Positions 1 through 5,754 of a stretch of DNA of 9,428 nt are shown in pieces. The translations under genes were made by a program, and so were the position numbers. A model generated the notes under the pieces. The model searched no databases. It saw only the letters and a program-made list of their open reading frames with translations, and was not told the DNA's origin. Every line of letters starts with the position of its first letter. Positions within the stretch are counted from its first letter, which is position 1. Source of the stretch: Lentisphaeria bacterium (lineage in GTDB: Bacteria; Verrucomicrobiota; Lentisphaeria; Oligosphaerales; Oligosphaeraceae); contig JAKSPA010000047.1 in assembly GCA_024405235.1 (NCBI GenBank), positions 1-9,428 of the forward strand, read 5' to 3'.

Positions 1-370
1 TTCGGACTCCGAGTCCCATTTCTCGCACTGCTGCACGACGACGGAAGGACTCGCGCGCGAAAATGTTGCTGAGATGCACTTCAACAGTCGGCACGCCGAC
101 TGCCGCAATCGCATCGCGAATCGCCACGCTCGTGTGAGTGTACGCGCCTGCATTCAGCAAAAGGCCGTCGAACTCTCCACGCATCCCGCCGATCCAGTCC
201 ACAAGCTCTCCCTCGTGATTGCTCTGGCGGCACACCAATTCCACGTCGAGTCTTCTTGCACGCTCCATGCATCGCGACTCCAGTTCAGCCAATGTTCCTG
301 TGCCATACACAGATGGTTCGCGAAGGCCGAGCAGCTGGAGATTTGGACCGTTGAGAAGGAGTATGCGCAT
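1..370 (-). CDS. aroQ: Type II 3-dehydroquinate dehydratase, 3' end cut by window edge
   Basis: This enzyme dehydrates 3-dehydroquinate to 3-dehydroshikimate in the cytosolic shikimate pathway, which leads to chorismate and aromatic amino acids. The visible 123 residues begin MRILLLNGPNLQLLG and carry the type II signatures in order: NGPNL near residues 7-11, a G-x-R-E-P...YG segment with the family's catalytic Tyr, QSNHEGELVDWI, NAGAYTHTSVAIRDA, and VEVHLSNIFARE with the catalytic His. The family is usually about 145-150 residues, so only the last short helix/strand is missing past position 1. I chose the ATG at 368-370 because MRILLLNGPN is the canonical N-terminus; no convincing Shine-Dalgarno precedes it. 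It lies 99 nt downstream of the purO-like gene on the same strand, with an inverted repeat between them. Identity is very secure; the protein is incomplete only because the window ends. Confidence 0.95.
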   Translation of the reverse strand, partial: MRILLLNGPNLQLLGLREPSVYGTGTLAELESRCMERARRLDVELVCRQSNHEGELVDWIGGMRGEFDGLLLNAGAYTHTSVAIRDAIAAVGVPTVEVHLSNIFARESFRRRAAVREMGLGVR

Positions 371-405
371 AGTCGTCAACGCTGAAAAGTATTTCGTCGC
401 GAAGT

Positions 406-460
406 GGCTTCCATGCCAATTGCAAGCCGCCGAAAAAGCGTGCCGCGTGGCATGGAAGCC
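406..460. repeat. Inverted repeat (13-bp stem) in the purO-aroQ gap, possible attenuator or mRNA hairpin
   Basis: Bases 406-418 (ggcttccatgcca) are the exact reverse complement of 448-460, giving a perfect 13-bp stem with a 29-nt loop. It fills most of the 99-nt space between the end of the purO-like gene and the start of aroQ. No T-run follows the stem on the minus strand, so a classical intrinsic terminator is not supported. It could be an mRNA processing or stabilising hairpin, an attenuator, or an operator for a dimeric regulator. The perfect stem is seen directly; the role is inference. Confidence 0.55.
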
Positions 461-469
461 TGACGGACG

Positions 470-1102
470 CTATTTGAATGCAGTCTCGAAGGTGCCGTCG
501 GCCTTTGCAAGAGCACATGCGGCCGAAATCGGACGCTCGAAATCTGCGAAAACGCCTTTGCCGAGAATGTAGTCGCATGCATCTTCAGCGGAAGAGACAT
601 CGAATGCGCCGTCGCGCTGTTCTTCGCAGGGGACGTTCTTCTCGTATGTGCTGACGTAGAAGGCTTCGCCTGGCTTCAATGCAAAATGTCTGACGATGAG
701 AGCGTCCTTTCTGACGATGGCCAGCCAGCCGTCTTCGCCGTTGGGAGTCACGATGCCAGTGATGCGCGGAGTGTCCAGAGAATCATGCTCGTAATCCATG
801 GCAAGCATGACTGTCGCCAGTGCGTCGCGCGGCGACATGCCGGAATCGATCTTCTCGGTGACAGGATCAGTCTGAGAGCCGTTTGAAACAATGCAGAGTC
901 CCTTGGCAAAGCGGAGGCAGTTGTATGCGATATAGGGATTCTTGTGGATGTCGGCCTCGAAACCGGGCTTCGGCACAATCGCGATGGAATTCGCCAGCTG
1001 GACGCTCATGCGGTTCGGGAACGAACGGGAGGAGACGCGATAAAGCGCTGTGCCCTGTCCCTGCAATGTGCGACCGACGGCGACGATACGACCAATGTAC
1101 AT
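470..1102 (-). CDS. purO: Archaeal-type (PurO family) IMP cyclohydrolase
   Basis: The likely reaction is ring closure of FAICAR to IMP, the last step of de novo purine synthesis, in the cytosol. The 210-residue product matches the PurO family (about 200 residues) along its whole length. It begins MYIGRIVAVGR and contains YRVSSRSFPNR at 21-31, NPYIAYNC at 55-62, SNGSQTD at 73-79, an AMDYE...DTPRI block at 101-114, and STYE at 151-154. These are the blocks I recall from methanogen PurO. The start is fixed by AAGGAG at 1109-1114, six nt before the ATG. Most bacteria use the C-terminal half of bifunctional PurH for this step, so a stand-alone PurO is the less common solution. The gene lies between a membrane protein gene and aroQ, which share no obvious pathway with it. 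Family assignment is strong; activity is inferred from the family. Confidence 0.9.
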   Translation of the reverse strand: MYIGRIVAVGRTLQGQGTALYRVSSRSFPNRMSVQLANSIAIVPKPGFEADIHKNPYIAYNCLRFAKGLCIVSNGSQTDPVTEKIDSGMSPRDALATVMLAMDYEHDSLDTPRITGIVTPNGEDGWLAIVRKDALIVRHFALKPGEAFYVSTYEKNVPCEEQRDGAFDVSSAEDACDYILGKGVFADFERPISAACALAKADGTFETAFK

Positions 1103-1108
1103 TTTCTA

Positions 1109-1114
1109 CTCCTT
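1109..1114 (-). promoter_or_regulatory. Strong ribosome binding site of the purO-like gene
   Basis: On the minus strand this reads AAGGAG and is separated by six nt from the ATG at 1100-1102. It is the clearest Shine-Dalgarno in the left part of the window and fixes the start codon of the purO-like gene. Confidence 0.8.
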
Positions 1115-1164
1115 TTGTTAAGTTTTATGACCTTAAGCAAATTTAAAAGACGCCCTTGTCTGTA

Positions 1165-1638
1165 TTAAAGAATCGCCATGACTGCAAAGTAAATGGCAAT
1201 CATCAATGTCAATTGCCCCCAGAGAAAAACCGCAAGACTTCCTGCGAAACCGCCGAGAGTCTTGACCACGGTCCCTGATTCGTTCGCCATTCCCAACTCG
1301 TCCATGTCGCGCCTCTGGCGTGAAAAGCATCCAAGAGCGCAGAGGCCCGCCGTGATATAGCCAACCACGGCGGAAACCATCTCGCTCGCAGTGCCGCCAA
1401 GACAGAATTTGGTGAAAATCGGAACGGCAAACACGATCAGCGAACCGAAAAGCACTTCGCGGACTGGTGTCATCAGCGGCGATTGCTTCACCCATTCGGC
1501 AGGAAGCTCACGCTCGCCGAGTTCACGCGACAGCAGTCGCTTCAGATGCTTGCCAAGCAGGAACATCGCCACGCCGCCAACCGCCAAGAGCGCTATGCCC
1601 AGCGGAAGAACTATGTGTATGTTTGTCCTGGAATCCAT
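1165..1638 (-). CDS. Small membrane protein with about four transmembrane helices, function unknown
   Basis: I do not recognise this family. The 157-residue product is hydrophobic, with likely membrane segments at about residues 8-29 (IVLPLGIALLAVGG), 61-80 (EVLFGSLIVFAVPIF), 86-105 (EMVSAVVGYITAGLCALG) and 130-155 (GFAGSLAVFLWGQLTLMIAI). A charged loop rich in Lys, Arg and Glu sits at about 30-52 and a second polar loop (RQRRDMDE) at about 107-115. I prefer the ATG at 1636-1638 over an in-frame TTG five codons upstream because MDSRTNIHIVLP gives a short polar N-terminus before the first helix; neither has a strong Shine-Dalgarno. It lies 62 nt upstream of the purO-like gene on the same strand and may be co-transcribed with it. 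It is probably an inner-membrane protein; no catalytic motif was seen. Confidence 0.7.
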   Translation of the reverse strand: MDSRTNIHIVLPLGIALLAVGGVAMFLLGKHLKRLLSRELGERELPAEWVKQSPLMTPVREVLFGSLIVFAVPIFTKFCLGGTASEMVSAVVGYITAGLCALGCFSRQRRDMDELGMANESGTVVKTLGGFAGSLAVFLWGQLTLMIAIYFAVMAIL

Positions 1639-1760
1639 CAAAACAATTCTCAATGCTCAATGCTCAATTAATCAGAATTTATTCTAATTAGTGAAGAATG
1701 TAGAAAGCAGAATTAATTCTCAATTAACCAGTCCTTTGAGTCCTTTGAGTCCTTTTTTTA
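1639..1760. repeat. AT-rich gap with 7-bp and 9-bp tandem repeats between obg and the membrane protein gene
   Basis: Two short tandem arrays occur in this 122-nt gap. The heptamer tcaatgc is repeated at 1650-1656 and 1657-1663 and continues as tcaatta; a related tctcaatta recurs near 1718-1726. The nonamer gtcctttga is repeated at 1731-1739 and 1740-1748, with a partial third copy ending in a T-run at 1749-1757, just beyond the obg stop codon. No stable GC-rich hairpin was found, so I do not call an intrinsic terminator for obg. Short runs like these are prone to slippage and may vary in copy number between strains; that last point is inference. Confidence 0.6.
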
Positions 1761-2858
1761 TCAGTCCCATCCAGCGAATGCATCTTTTCGAATCTGCGAC
1801 GGCTCCTGAAGATTGCTGTGGCGGTGCGCAAGAACGCGCGCCGTGGCCTCTTCGTCTTCCGGCGGCAGCGCATCAAGGCGACGCTGAAGCAGATTGATCA
1901 GATCCGCCGTGCCCTCCTTGAGTTCGCCGCATCCAGACACGATGTCGGTGCCTGCGGGTTCGCTCTCGACAAGACGCTTCAGATTCTCGGCGGCTTCTGG
2001 CAGATCCATCTTGTTGGCGAAGATGACATACGGCCTTGAAGACATGCCAGGCGAATAGAGCTCGAGCTCTTTGCGCAGCGTCTTGAGATCTTCCAGAGGA
2101 TCCCTGCCGTCCACTCCAGCCATGTCCAGAACATAGCAGAAGAGCCTGCAGCGTTCGATGTGCCTCAGGAAGGCTTCGCCCAAGCCGACATTGTCATGCG
2201 CGCCGTCGATCAGGCCTGGAATGTCTGCAATCGTGATTCGTCTGTAGTCCTCCATTTCGACGGCGCCGACATTTGCATAGAGCGTCGTGAACGGATATGC
2301 GGCCACAGTTGGATGAGCGGCGGAAACCGCTCCTAGAAGCGTTGATTTTCCAGCATTCGGGAAGCCGACCAGACCGACGTTCGCGATCAGTTTGACTTCC
2401 AAATCAATATTGCGCTCTTCGCCTGGCAGACCAGGCTGGCAGATGCGCGGCGCGCGGTTGGTCGAAGATACGAAATGCAAATTGCCGAGACCGCCCTTGC
2501 CGCCTTTTGCAACGACAAATTCCTGTCCGTCATTCTTCAGATCGCAGAGCAGTTCGTCTGTGTCCGCATCGAAAATCAGCGTTCCCATCGGGACACGTAT
2601 GCGGCAGTCGGCGCCGTTCTTGCCGTGTTTCTGACGGCCATGTCCGCATTCGCCCGCTTCCGCCTTCCATTTTGGCTGGAAACGCAAATCCACCAGACTG
2701 GATTCGCCATGGTCTGCATAGATCACGACATCGCCGCCGCGACCGCCGTCTCCGCCGTCAGGACCGCCATTGGGAATGTATTTCGCGCGGCGGAAACTGC
2801 AGCTGCCAGCGCCGCCATGGCCAGCCTGAACCGTTATTTGAGTCTTGTCTATGAACAT
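1761..2858 (-). CDS. obg: Obg/CgtA family GTPase, ribosome assembly and stress regulator
   Basis: Obg is an essential GTPase that binds the 50S subunit and links ribosome maturation to cell state. The 365-residue product has the glycine-rich Obg fold at about 1-155, starting MFIDKTQITVQAGHGGAG. The G domain follows: G1 GFPNAGKS at 165-172, G2 PFTT at 189-192, G3 DIPG at 212-215, G4 NKMD at 282-285, and a G5-like SGCGE at 308-312 where SA is more usual. The tail after about residue 330 is short and polar, so the C-terminal OCT domain of the longer B. subtilis type is absent; the length is nearer to the E. coli type. The ATG at 2856-2858 gives the canonical N-terminus, although the purine-rich AAGGA lies almost against it. 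The usual rplU-rpmA neighbours are not adjacent; an XRE regulator sits 62 nt upstream instead. Identification is secure. Confidence 0.96.
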   Translation of the reverse strand: MFIDKTQITVQAGHGGAGSCSFRRAKYIPNGGPDGGDGGRGGDVVIYADHGESSLVDLRFQPKWKAEAGECGHGRQKHGKNGADCRIRVPMGTLIFDADTDELLCDLKNDGQEFVVAKGGKGGLGNLHFVSSTNRAPRICQPGLPGEERNIDLEVKLIANVGLVGFPNAGKSTLLGAVSAAHPTVAAYPFTTLYANVGAVEMEDYRRITIADIPGLIDGAHDNVGLGEAFLRHIERCRLFCYVLDMAGVDGRDPLEDLKTLRKELELYSPGMSSRPYVIFANKMDLPEAAENLKRLVESEPAGTDIVSGCGELKEGTADLINLLQRRLDALPPEDEEATARVLAHRHSNLQEPSQIRKDAFAGWD

Positions 2859-2920
2859 GTCCTTAATATAATTCTAAGAGAGGAACCTGTCGCCTGCTGC
2901 GTGCAGTGAAAATCAATTGC

Positions 2921-3337
2921 TCAACCATCTCCCAACACCATCGCCTTCACGAGCATGGTCATTACCGCAACTGGTGTCCTGCCGCTCTTTTCGGCCATCT
3001 TGACGGCGGTTGACTGCATGTCGGAATCCATGGCCATCGTGATCACGCGGTTGAGTATTTCGTCCGTCAGGCGCGGAAGGTTCGCGGGATCGCCCGGTGG
3101 ATATTCCGCGCCAGTGCCGTTCGTCAGAAACTCAGGGGTCGTATGAAGCACCAGCGCAAAATGCTCTATGCGCTGAGGCGTCGTTTCGGCTCCAATCTCG
3201 AGCTTTGTGTATAGACTGACCGATACATCAAGCTTCTTCGCCATCTCCGCCTGCGACAAACCTTCGCGACGACGAAAATAGCGCAGCTGGGTAGCTAGAT
3301 TGACCACATTGTCTGGAAAAATCTTTCTTTTGGGCAT
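2921..3337 (-). CDS. XRE-family helix-turn-helix regulator, small
   Basis: This is a probable DNA-binding transcription regulator of 138 residues. An XRE/Cro-type HTH spans about residues 14-68: LATQLRYFRRREGLSQAEMA, then KKLDVSVSLYTKLEIGA, with the typical LSQAEMA second helix and a recognition helix carrying YTKLE. The remaining 70 residues have no motif I recognise and end in a hydrophobic helix-rich stretch (VAVMTMLVKAMVLGDG) that could mediate dimerisation. I chose the ATG at 3335-3337 because GGAGAAG at 3344-3350 lies six nt before it; an in-frame GTG at 3350-3352 would overlap that site. The gene precedes obg on the same strand by 62 nt and could share its transcript. The target is unknown; autoregulation is possible but not shown. 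Confidence 0.85.
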   Translation of the reverse strand: MPKRKIFPDNVVNLATQLRYFRRREGLSQAEMAKKLDVSVSLYTKLEIGAETTPQRIEHFALVLHTTPEFLTNGTGAEYPPGDPANLPRLTDEILNRVITMAMDSDMQSTAVKMAEKSGRTPVAVMTMLVKAMVLGDG

Positions 3338-3343
3338 TATTGT

Positions 3344-3350
3344 CTTCTCC
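3344..3350 (-). promoter_or_regulatory. Ribosome binding site that decides the start of the XRE regulator
   Basis: On the minus strand this reads GGAGAAG, six nt upstream of the ATG at 3335-3337. It supports the shorter 138-residue product over a GTG start five codons upstream. Confidence 0.7.
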
Positions 3351-3393
3351 ACGAAAATTGAAAGCCGAATAGTGGCTGAATTGTGGATTTTTC

Positions 3394-3423
3394 ATAATAT
3401 AATACGCATTTATTGAATGTCTT
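3394..3423 (-). promoter_or_regulatory. Candidate sigma-70-like promoter for the XRE regulator (and perhaps obg)
   Basis: Read on the minus strand, AAGACA (3418-3423) is followed after 18 nt by TATTAT (3394-3399), about 57 nt before the start codon. A second overlapping TATTAT lies at 3399-3404. The -10 match is good (5/6) and the -35 match is fair (4/6). The surroundings are AT-rich, so chance matches are easy to find. Confidence 0.35.
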
Positions 3424-3748
3424 TTTGCAAATTCCAATGCCCTGTGATGATTTTCTTTTATAATTGTCTTTTGTTCAATATCATAATTCTTGTCAGGCGC
3501 GTTCATTTCCATGAAATGAACCATTTCCTTTCAGCGCCCTTGAACTTGCTCGATGGCTTCCTTTTCAAACGGAATATCGCTCCTCTCGTTTTGGAGATGA
3601 AATATCGTCCGCCGAAGCCCCAAAATGCATGTCCAAAAACATAAAAGCCCCAAAAGTGGGCCTAGAATGCACGCCACGCGCTTCCATGCCCATTTATGGA
3701 TAAATACCCCTTAAAGGCCAAAGACGTCAATCTAGGCCATTTCTGAAC
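3424..3748. other. Non-coding gap upstream of the XRE gene, no gene called
   Basis: Short open frames exist here on both strands, but none has a good ribosome binding site or a recognisable product. The only notable structure is a direct repeat of agccccaaaa at 3617-3626 and 3647-3656, spaced 30 bp start to start. The gap ends at the repeat element that begins near 3749. Confidence 0.5.
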
Positions 3749-3917
3749 GTTTTTTGCAAAACGCTATATTCCAAAAGAAGGCAGGAATTAAGTCGCGTTG
3801 GGCGCAGACCAATGCGGCAGTACGGGCGTTCATGCCGCCCTCTTAGCGCCGTAAGGCGCCGCACGCGCCACAAGCAGTACATCCCCTCTTTGGGAACATG
3901 GCGTTGCAAAATAGCGT
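3749..3917 (-). mobile_element. MITE-like element with imperfect terminal inverted repeats, left copy of the interspersed repeat
   Basis: The two ends of this roughly 170-bp segment are imperfect inverted repeats of about 28 bp. The low-coordinate end, read on the minus strand, runs cttttggaatatagcgtttt. The high-coordinate end, read on the plus strand from about 3889, runs ctttgggaacatggcgtt and then gcaaaat, aligning with a few substitutions and a 2-nt gap. Between them lies the 106-bp repeat core (3758-3863) also found inverted at 5547-5652. The core includes a small palindrome (gcgccgtaaggcgc, 3847-3860). No transposase is encoded, so any mobility would need an enzyme supplied in trans. 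No target-site duplication was identified. A non-mobile palindromic intergenic repeat is the main alternative. Confidence 0.45.
3758..3863 (-). repeat. Interspersed 106-bp repeat, copy 1 (minus orientation)
   Basis: The reverse complement of this segment aligns without gaps to 5547-5652 with about 14 mismatches by hand count, so roughly 87% identity. The shared core includes ggcgctaagagggcggc followed by tgaacgcccgtactgccgc. Both copies keep an open frame that would read MNARTAAL-x-CAQR-x-LIP...NIAF; here it starts with ATG at 3830-3832 and stops after about 33 codons. Whether this is translated is unknown. Confidence 0.8.
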
Positions 3918-3994
3918 CCAATGTCGCCGAGTTTTGTTCAACGGCATGAAAGCGCTTTGGAGTATGTTGAAAAGATGCCGAAACGCGACACTAA

Positions 3995-5050
3995 TCACCA
4001 GACGCGCGGAGGCAGGCCGAGCACGCGGGAGATTTCATTTCGCGTTGGATGCACAGGATGTGTGAGATTCAGCTGATTTTTCGTGAAACCGACCGCATAG
4101 CCTGTCTGCAAATCGCAGAAACCTTCCGAACCGCAGGCGCCGCCATGGCCGAACATGCGTCCGAAATCACCCTTGGGGCCGCATAGGGCGTAGCCTAGGC
4201 CGAATCTGTCCCAATTCGTCAAATCGTCATCGCCTTGACATCTGCAAATCGTTGTCGCTCTAGCAATTGTCTCCGATTTCAGATAACCATCTCCGCCGAC
4301 CGCCTCAGGCAGTAGAGCGGAATAAAATCTTGCGAGCGAAAGCGCATTTGCGCAGCCGTTGCTCGAAGGATTCAGACCGCTCAGAACTTCATGCTGATTG
4401 AACGCCAGACGCGAATCATCAGCTTGTGCGTTTCCTTTCACAATCGGCGCGAGATTGCCATACTGTTCATCTGAAATACCGAAGAATATGCCATTTATGC
4501 CCAACGGCGCAAACAATTCCTCCTTAAGAAGGCGCCGCAACTCGCGGCCGTCGGCCAATTCGGCAATATGTCCTGCAAGTGCACCATAAGTATGCGCATG
4601 GTAATGATGCATGCCGCCTATTTTTTCGGCTGGCGCCGCTGCCGCCAACGCCGCCGTGATCGTAGGCCAGTTAAACCATTCCAGAAAATCCAGCGATTTC
4701 GGCGGTTCGAAGAGCCCTGCCCGATGCGACATCACATGCCAAATCCGCGTATCCTCCTTGCCATTGCAGCCGAATTCAGGCCATAGGTCGGACACTTTGC
4801 CGTCATACGACAACTTGCCCTGCTCCACAAGATGATGCAAAAGCGTCGTCACAACGCCCTTGCCTACAGAAAACACAGGGAATAGCGTCTCTTCGTCAAT
4901 CCGTCTGGTGCAATCGGCGTCCGTATATCCAGACGACAGACTGCAGATCAATTCACCATGCTTGAACACGGCAAGCTGACATCCGCATTCTTCGCCATTT
5001 TCAACCGCCGCATCCAGAACGGCCTGCAATTCTTTTACCAAATCTGACAT
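3995..5050 (-). CDS. Serine hydrolase of the beta-lactamase fold (family VIII esterase / PBP-like)
   Basis: The 351-residue product has the beta-lactamase/transpeptidase fold seen in class C-like esterases and low-molecular-weight PBPs. Motif 1 is SVGK at 61-64 within FPVFSVGKGVVTTLLHHLVEQGKL, giving the nucleophilic Ser61 and Lys64. A MSHRAGL segment at 107-113 matches the usual LLSHtSGL. Motif 2, normally YxN, reads YHA at 150-152 in HHYHAHTYGALAG. Near the C-terminus GHGG at 301-304 replaces the KTG triad, as in esterase-like members. No signal peptide is visible, so it probably acts in the cytosol on a small ester or amide; the substrate cannot be told. The ATG at 5048-5050 lacks a clear Shine-Dalgarno. 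The gene stands alone, with about 660 bp of gap on one side and 700 bp on the other, and lies between inverted copies of a repeat. A true beta-lactamase is unlikely. Confidence 0.85.
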   Translation of the reverse strand: MSDLVKELQAVLDAAVENGEECGCQLAVFKHGELICSLSSGYTDADCTRRIDEETLFPVFSVGKGVVTTLLHHLVEQGKLSYDGKVSDLWPEFGCNGKEDTRIWHVMSHRAGLFEPPKSLDFLEWFNWPTITAALAAAAPAEKIGGMHHYHAHTYGALAGHIAELADGRELRRLLKEELFAPLGINGIFFGISDEQYGNLAPIVKGNAQADDSRLAFNQHEVLSGLNPSSNGCANALSLARFYSALLPEAVGGDGYLKSETIARATTICRCQGDDDLTNWDRFGLGYALCGPKGDFGRMFGHGGACGSEGFCDLQTGYAVGFTKNQLNLTHPVHPTRNEISRVLGLPPRVW

Positions 5051-5546
5051 GATTATTTTCGTTTTGACAATTCGCTACGATTTATTTGCTACAACCTATT
5101 CGCATTTGATAATCTAAGATGACAAATGCAATTTGCAAACTTTCAAAATCAATTTGAAAACAACTCAATGGCCTTGACTGGATGAACGCCAAAGGAGAAT
5201 CTGAAGAAGTAGAATTCCGTGAAGATATATTCTCTTGAGTTGCTGAAATAAAAATACCGTCAGAAAGGACCCAAGCGGATGGAAAAACATCCGACTATAG
5301 CGCTGGCGGCGCACATAATCTAGTCTCTGCTGATTTATAGGCTAATCTGATTCTTTGCGCCCTACAAAAGGGCGCTCTGCAACGTTTCCGCCGCTACCCT
5401 TCCAGAGCGCGGCGGTGGATTTTATCGGCAACACGTCCCATGGTTGCGCACGCCTTTCAACGTGCTTAGCATAGGCTACCATATTGCGCCCCAAGGGCTT
5501 TGCCGCTTCGCGGCAACGGCCTACGGCGTGTACGGCCTACGGTGAG
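5051..5546. other. Non-coding stretch upstream of the serine hydrolase, with small hairpins
   Basis: I find no convincing gene here. The first 200 bp are AT-rich and presumably hold the serine hydrolase promoter, although no clean -35/-10 pair stands out. Further on are a 7-bp-stem hairpin at 5357-5375 (gcgccct, 5-nt loop), a 7-bp inverted repeat ccgccgc/gcggcgg at 5388-5394 and 5409-5415, and a 6-bp hairpin at 5501-5515 (tgccgc/gcggca). None is followed by a T-run, so none is called a terminator. The density of GC-rich hairpins rises toward the repeat at 5547. Confidence 0.5.
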
Positions 5547-5548
5547 TA
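5517..5548 (+). repeat. Two tandem copies of a 16-bp unit next to the right repeat
   Basis: The unit cggcctacggcgtgta at 5517-5532 is followed directly by cggcctacggtgagta at 5533-5548, with three mismatches. A third, more diverged unit beginning cggcgcctgacggc runs into the interspersed repeat. The corresponding flank of the left repeat copy lacks these units. Confidence 0.65.
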
Positions 5549-5652
5549 CGGCGCCTGACGGCGCTAAGAGGGCGGCGTGAACGCCCGTACTGCCGCGTTG
5601 GGCTGCGCCCAACGCGGCTTGATCCCTACCGTCGTGGGGAACATAGCGTTTT
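5547..5652 (+). repeat. Interspersed 106-bp repeat, copy 2 (plus orientation)
   Basis: This copy is inverted relative to 3758-3863 and about 87% identical by hand count without gaps. The pair brackets the serine hydrolase gene. It contains a perfect hairpin: gccgcgttgggc at 5592-5603, loop tgc, then its exact complement at 5607-5618. The left copy has mismatches in the same stem. An open frame starting with GTG at 5577-5579 reads MNARTAALGCAQRGLIPTV and continues beyond the repeat to about 5765, overlapping the 3' end of the convergent dehydrogenase gene. I do not call it as a gene because its downstream half is not shared with copy 1. Confidence 0.8.
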
Positions 5653-5754
5653 CAAGAACATGGATTACTGCACGCCACAAATGCCGCAAACGGCAACTAC
5701 AGCACGCCACATGGGCCACATGGCTCGTGTCAATCAAGGCACGAGTGTCAAGTC
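5653..5754. repeat. Repeat-rich gap beyond the polyol dehydrogenase stop
   Basis: A 10-nt motif gcacgccaca occurs twice in direct orientation, at about 5670 and 5702, and a related gcacgcgccacaa is found inside the left element near 3861. A tgccg/cggca hairpin lies near 5683-5696, and ctcgtg/cacgag (5724-5729 and 5740-5745) forms a 6-bp stem just downstream of the dehydrogenase gene. No T-run follows that stem on the minus strand, so it is at best a weak transcription end. Confidence 0.4.

Noticed and set aside
3228..3524. Minus-strand open frame of 98 codons starting MVHFMEMNAPDKNYD
   Set aside because: Its second half overlaps the XRE regulator in another frame, the first half is AT-rich upstream sequence with no recognisable domain, and the better ribosome binding site belongs to the regulator.
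3417..3644. Plus-strand open frame of 75 codons with a hydrophobic N-terminus
   Set aside because: It lies in AT-rich non-coding sequence, lacks a ribosome binding site, overlaps the candidate promoter of the XRE gene and resembles no family.
3995..5050. Reading the serine hydrolase as a beta-lactamase resistance gene
   Set aside because: The YxN and KTG motifs of true beta-lactamases are replaced by YHA and GHGG and there is no signal peptide, so an esterase or peptidase-like role is more likely.
5501..5652. CRISPR array suggested by the dense short repeats
   Set aside because: The 16-bp units are adjacent without spacers and the hairpins differ in sequence, so there is no regular repeat-spacer pattern and no cas gene.
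5724..5745. ctcgtg/cacgag hairpin as an intrinsic terminator of the sugar operon
   Set aside because: The stem is only six pairs, the loop is long, and the minus-strand sequence after it is GC-rich without a T-run.
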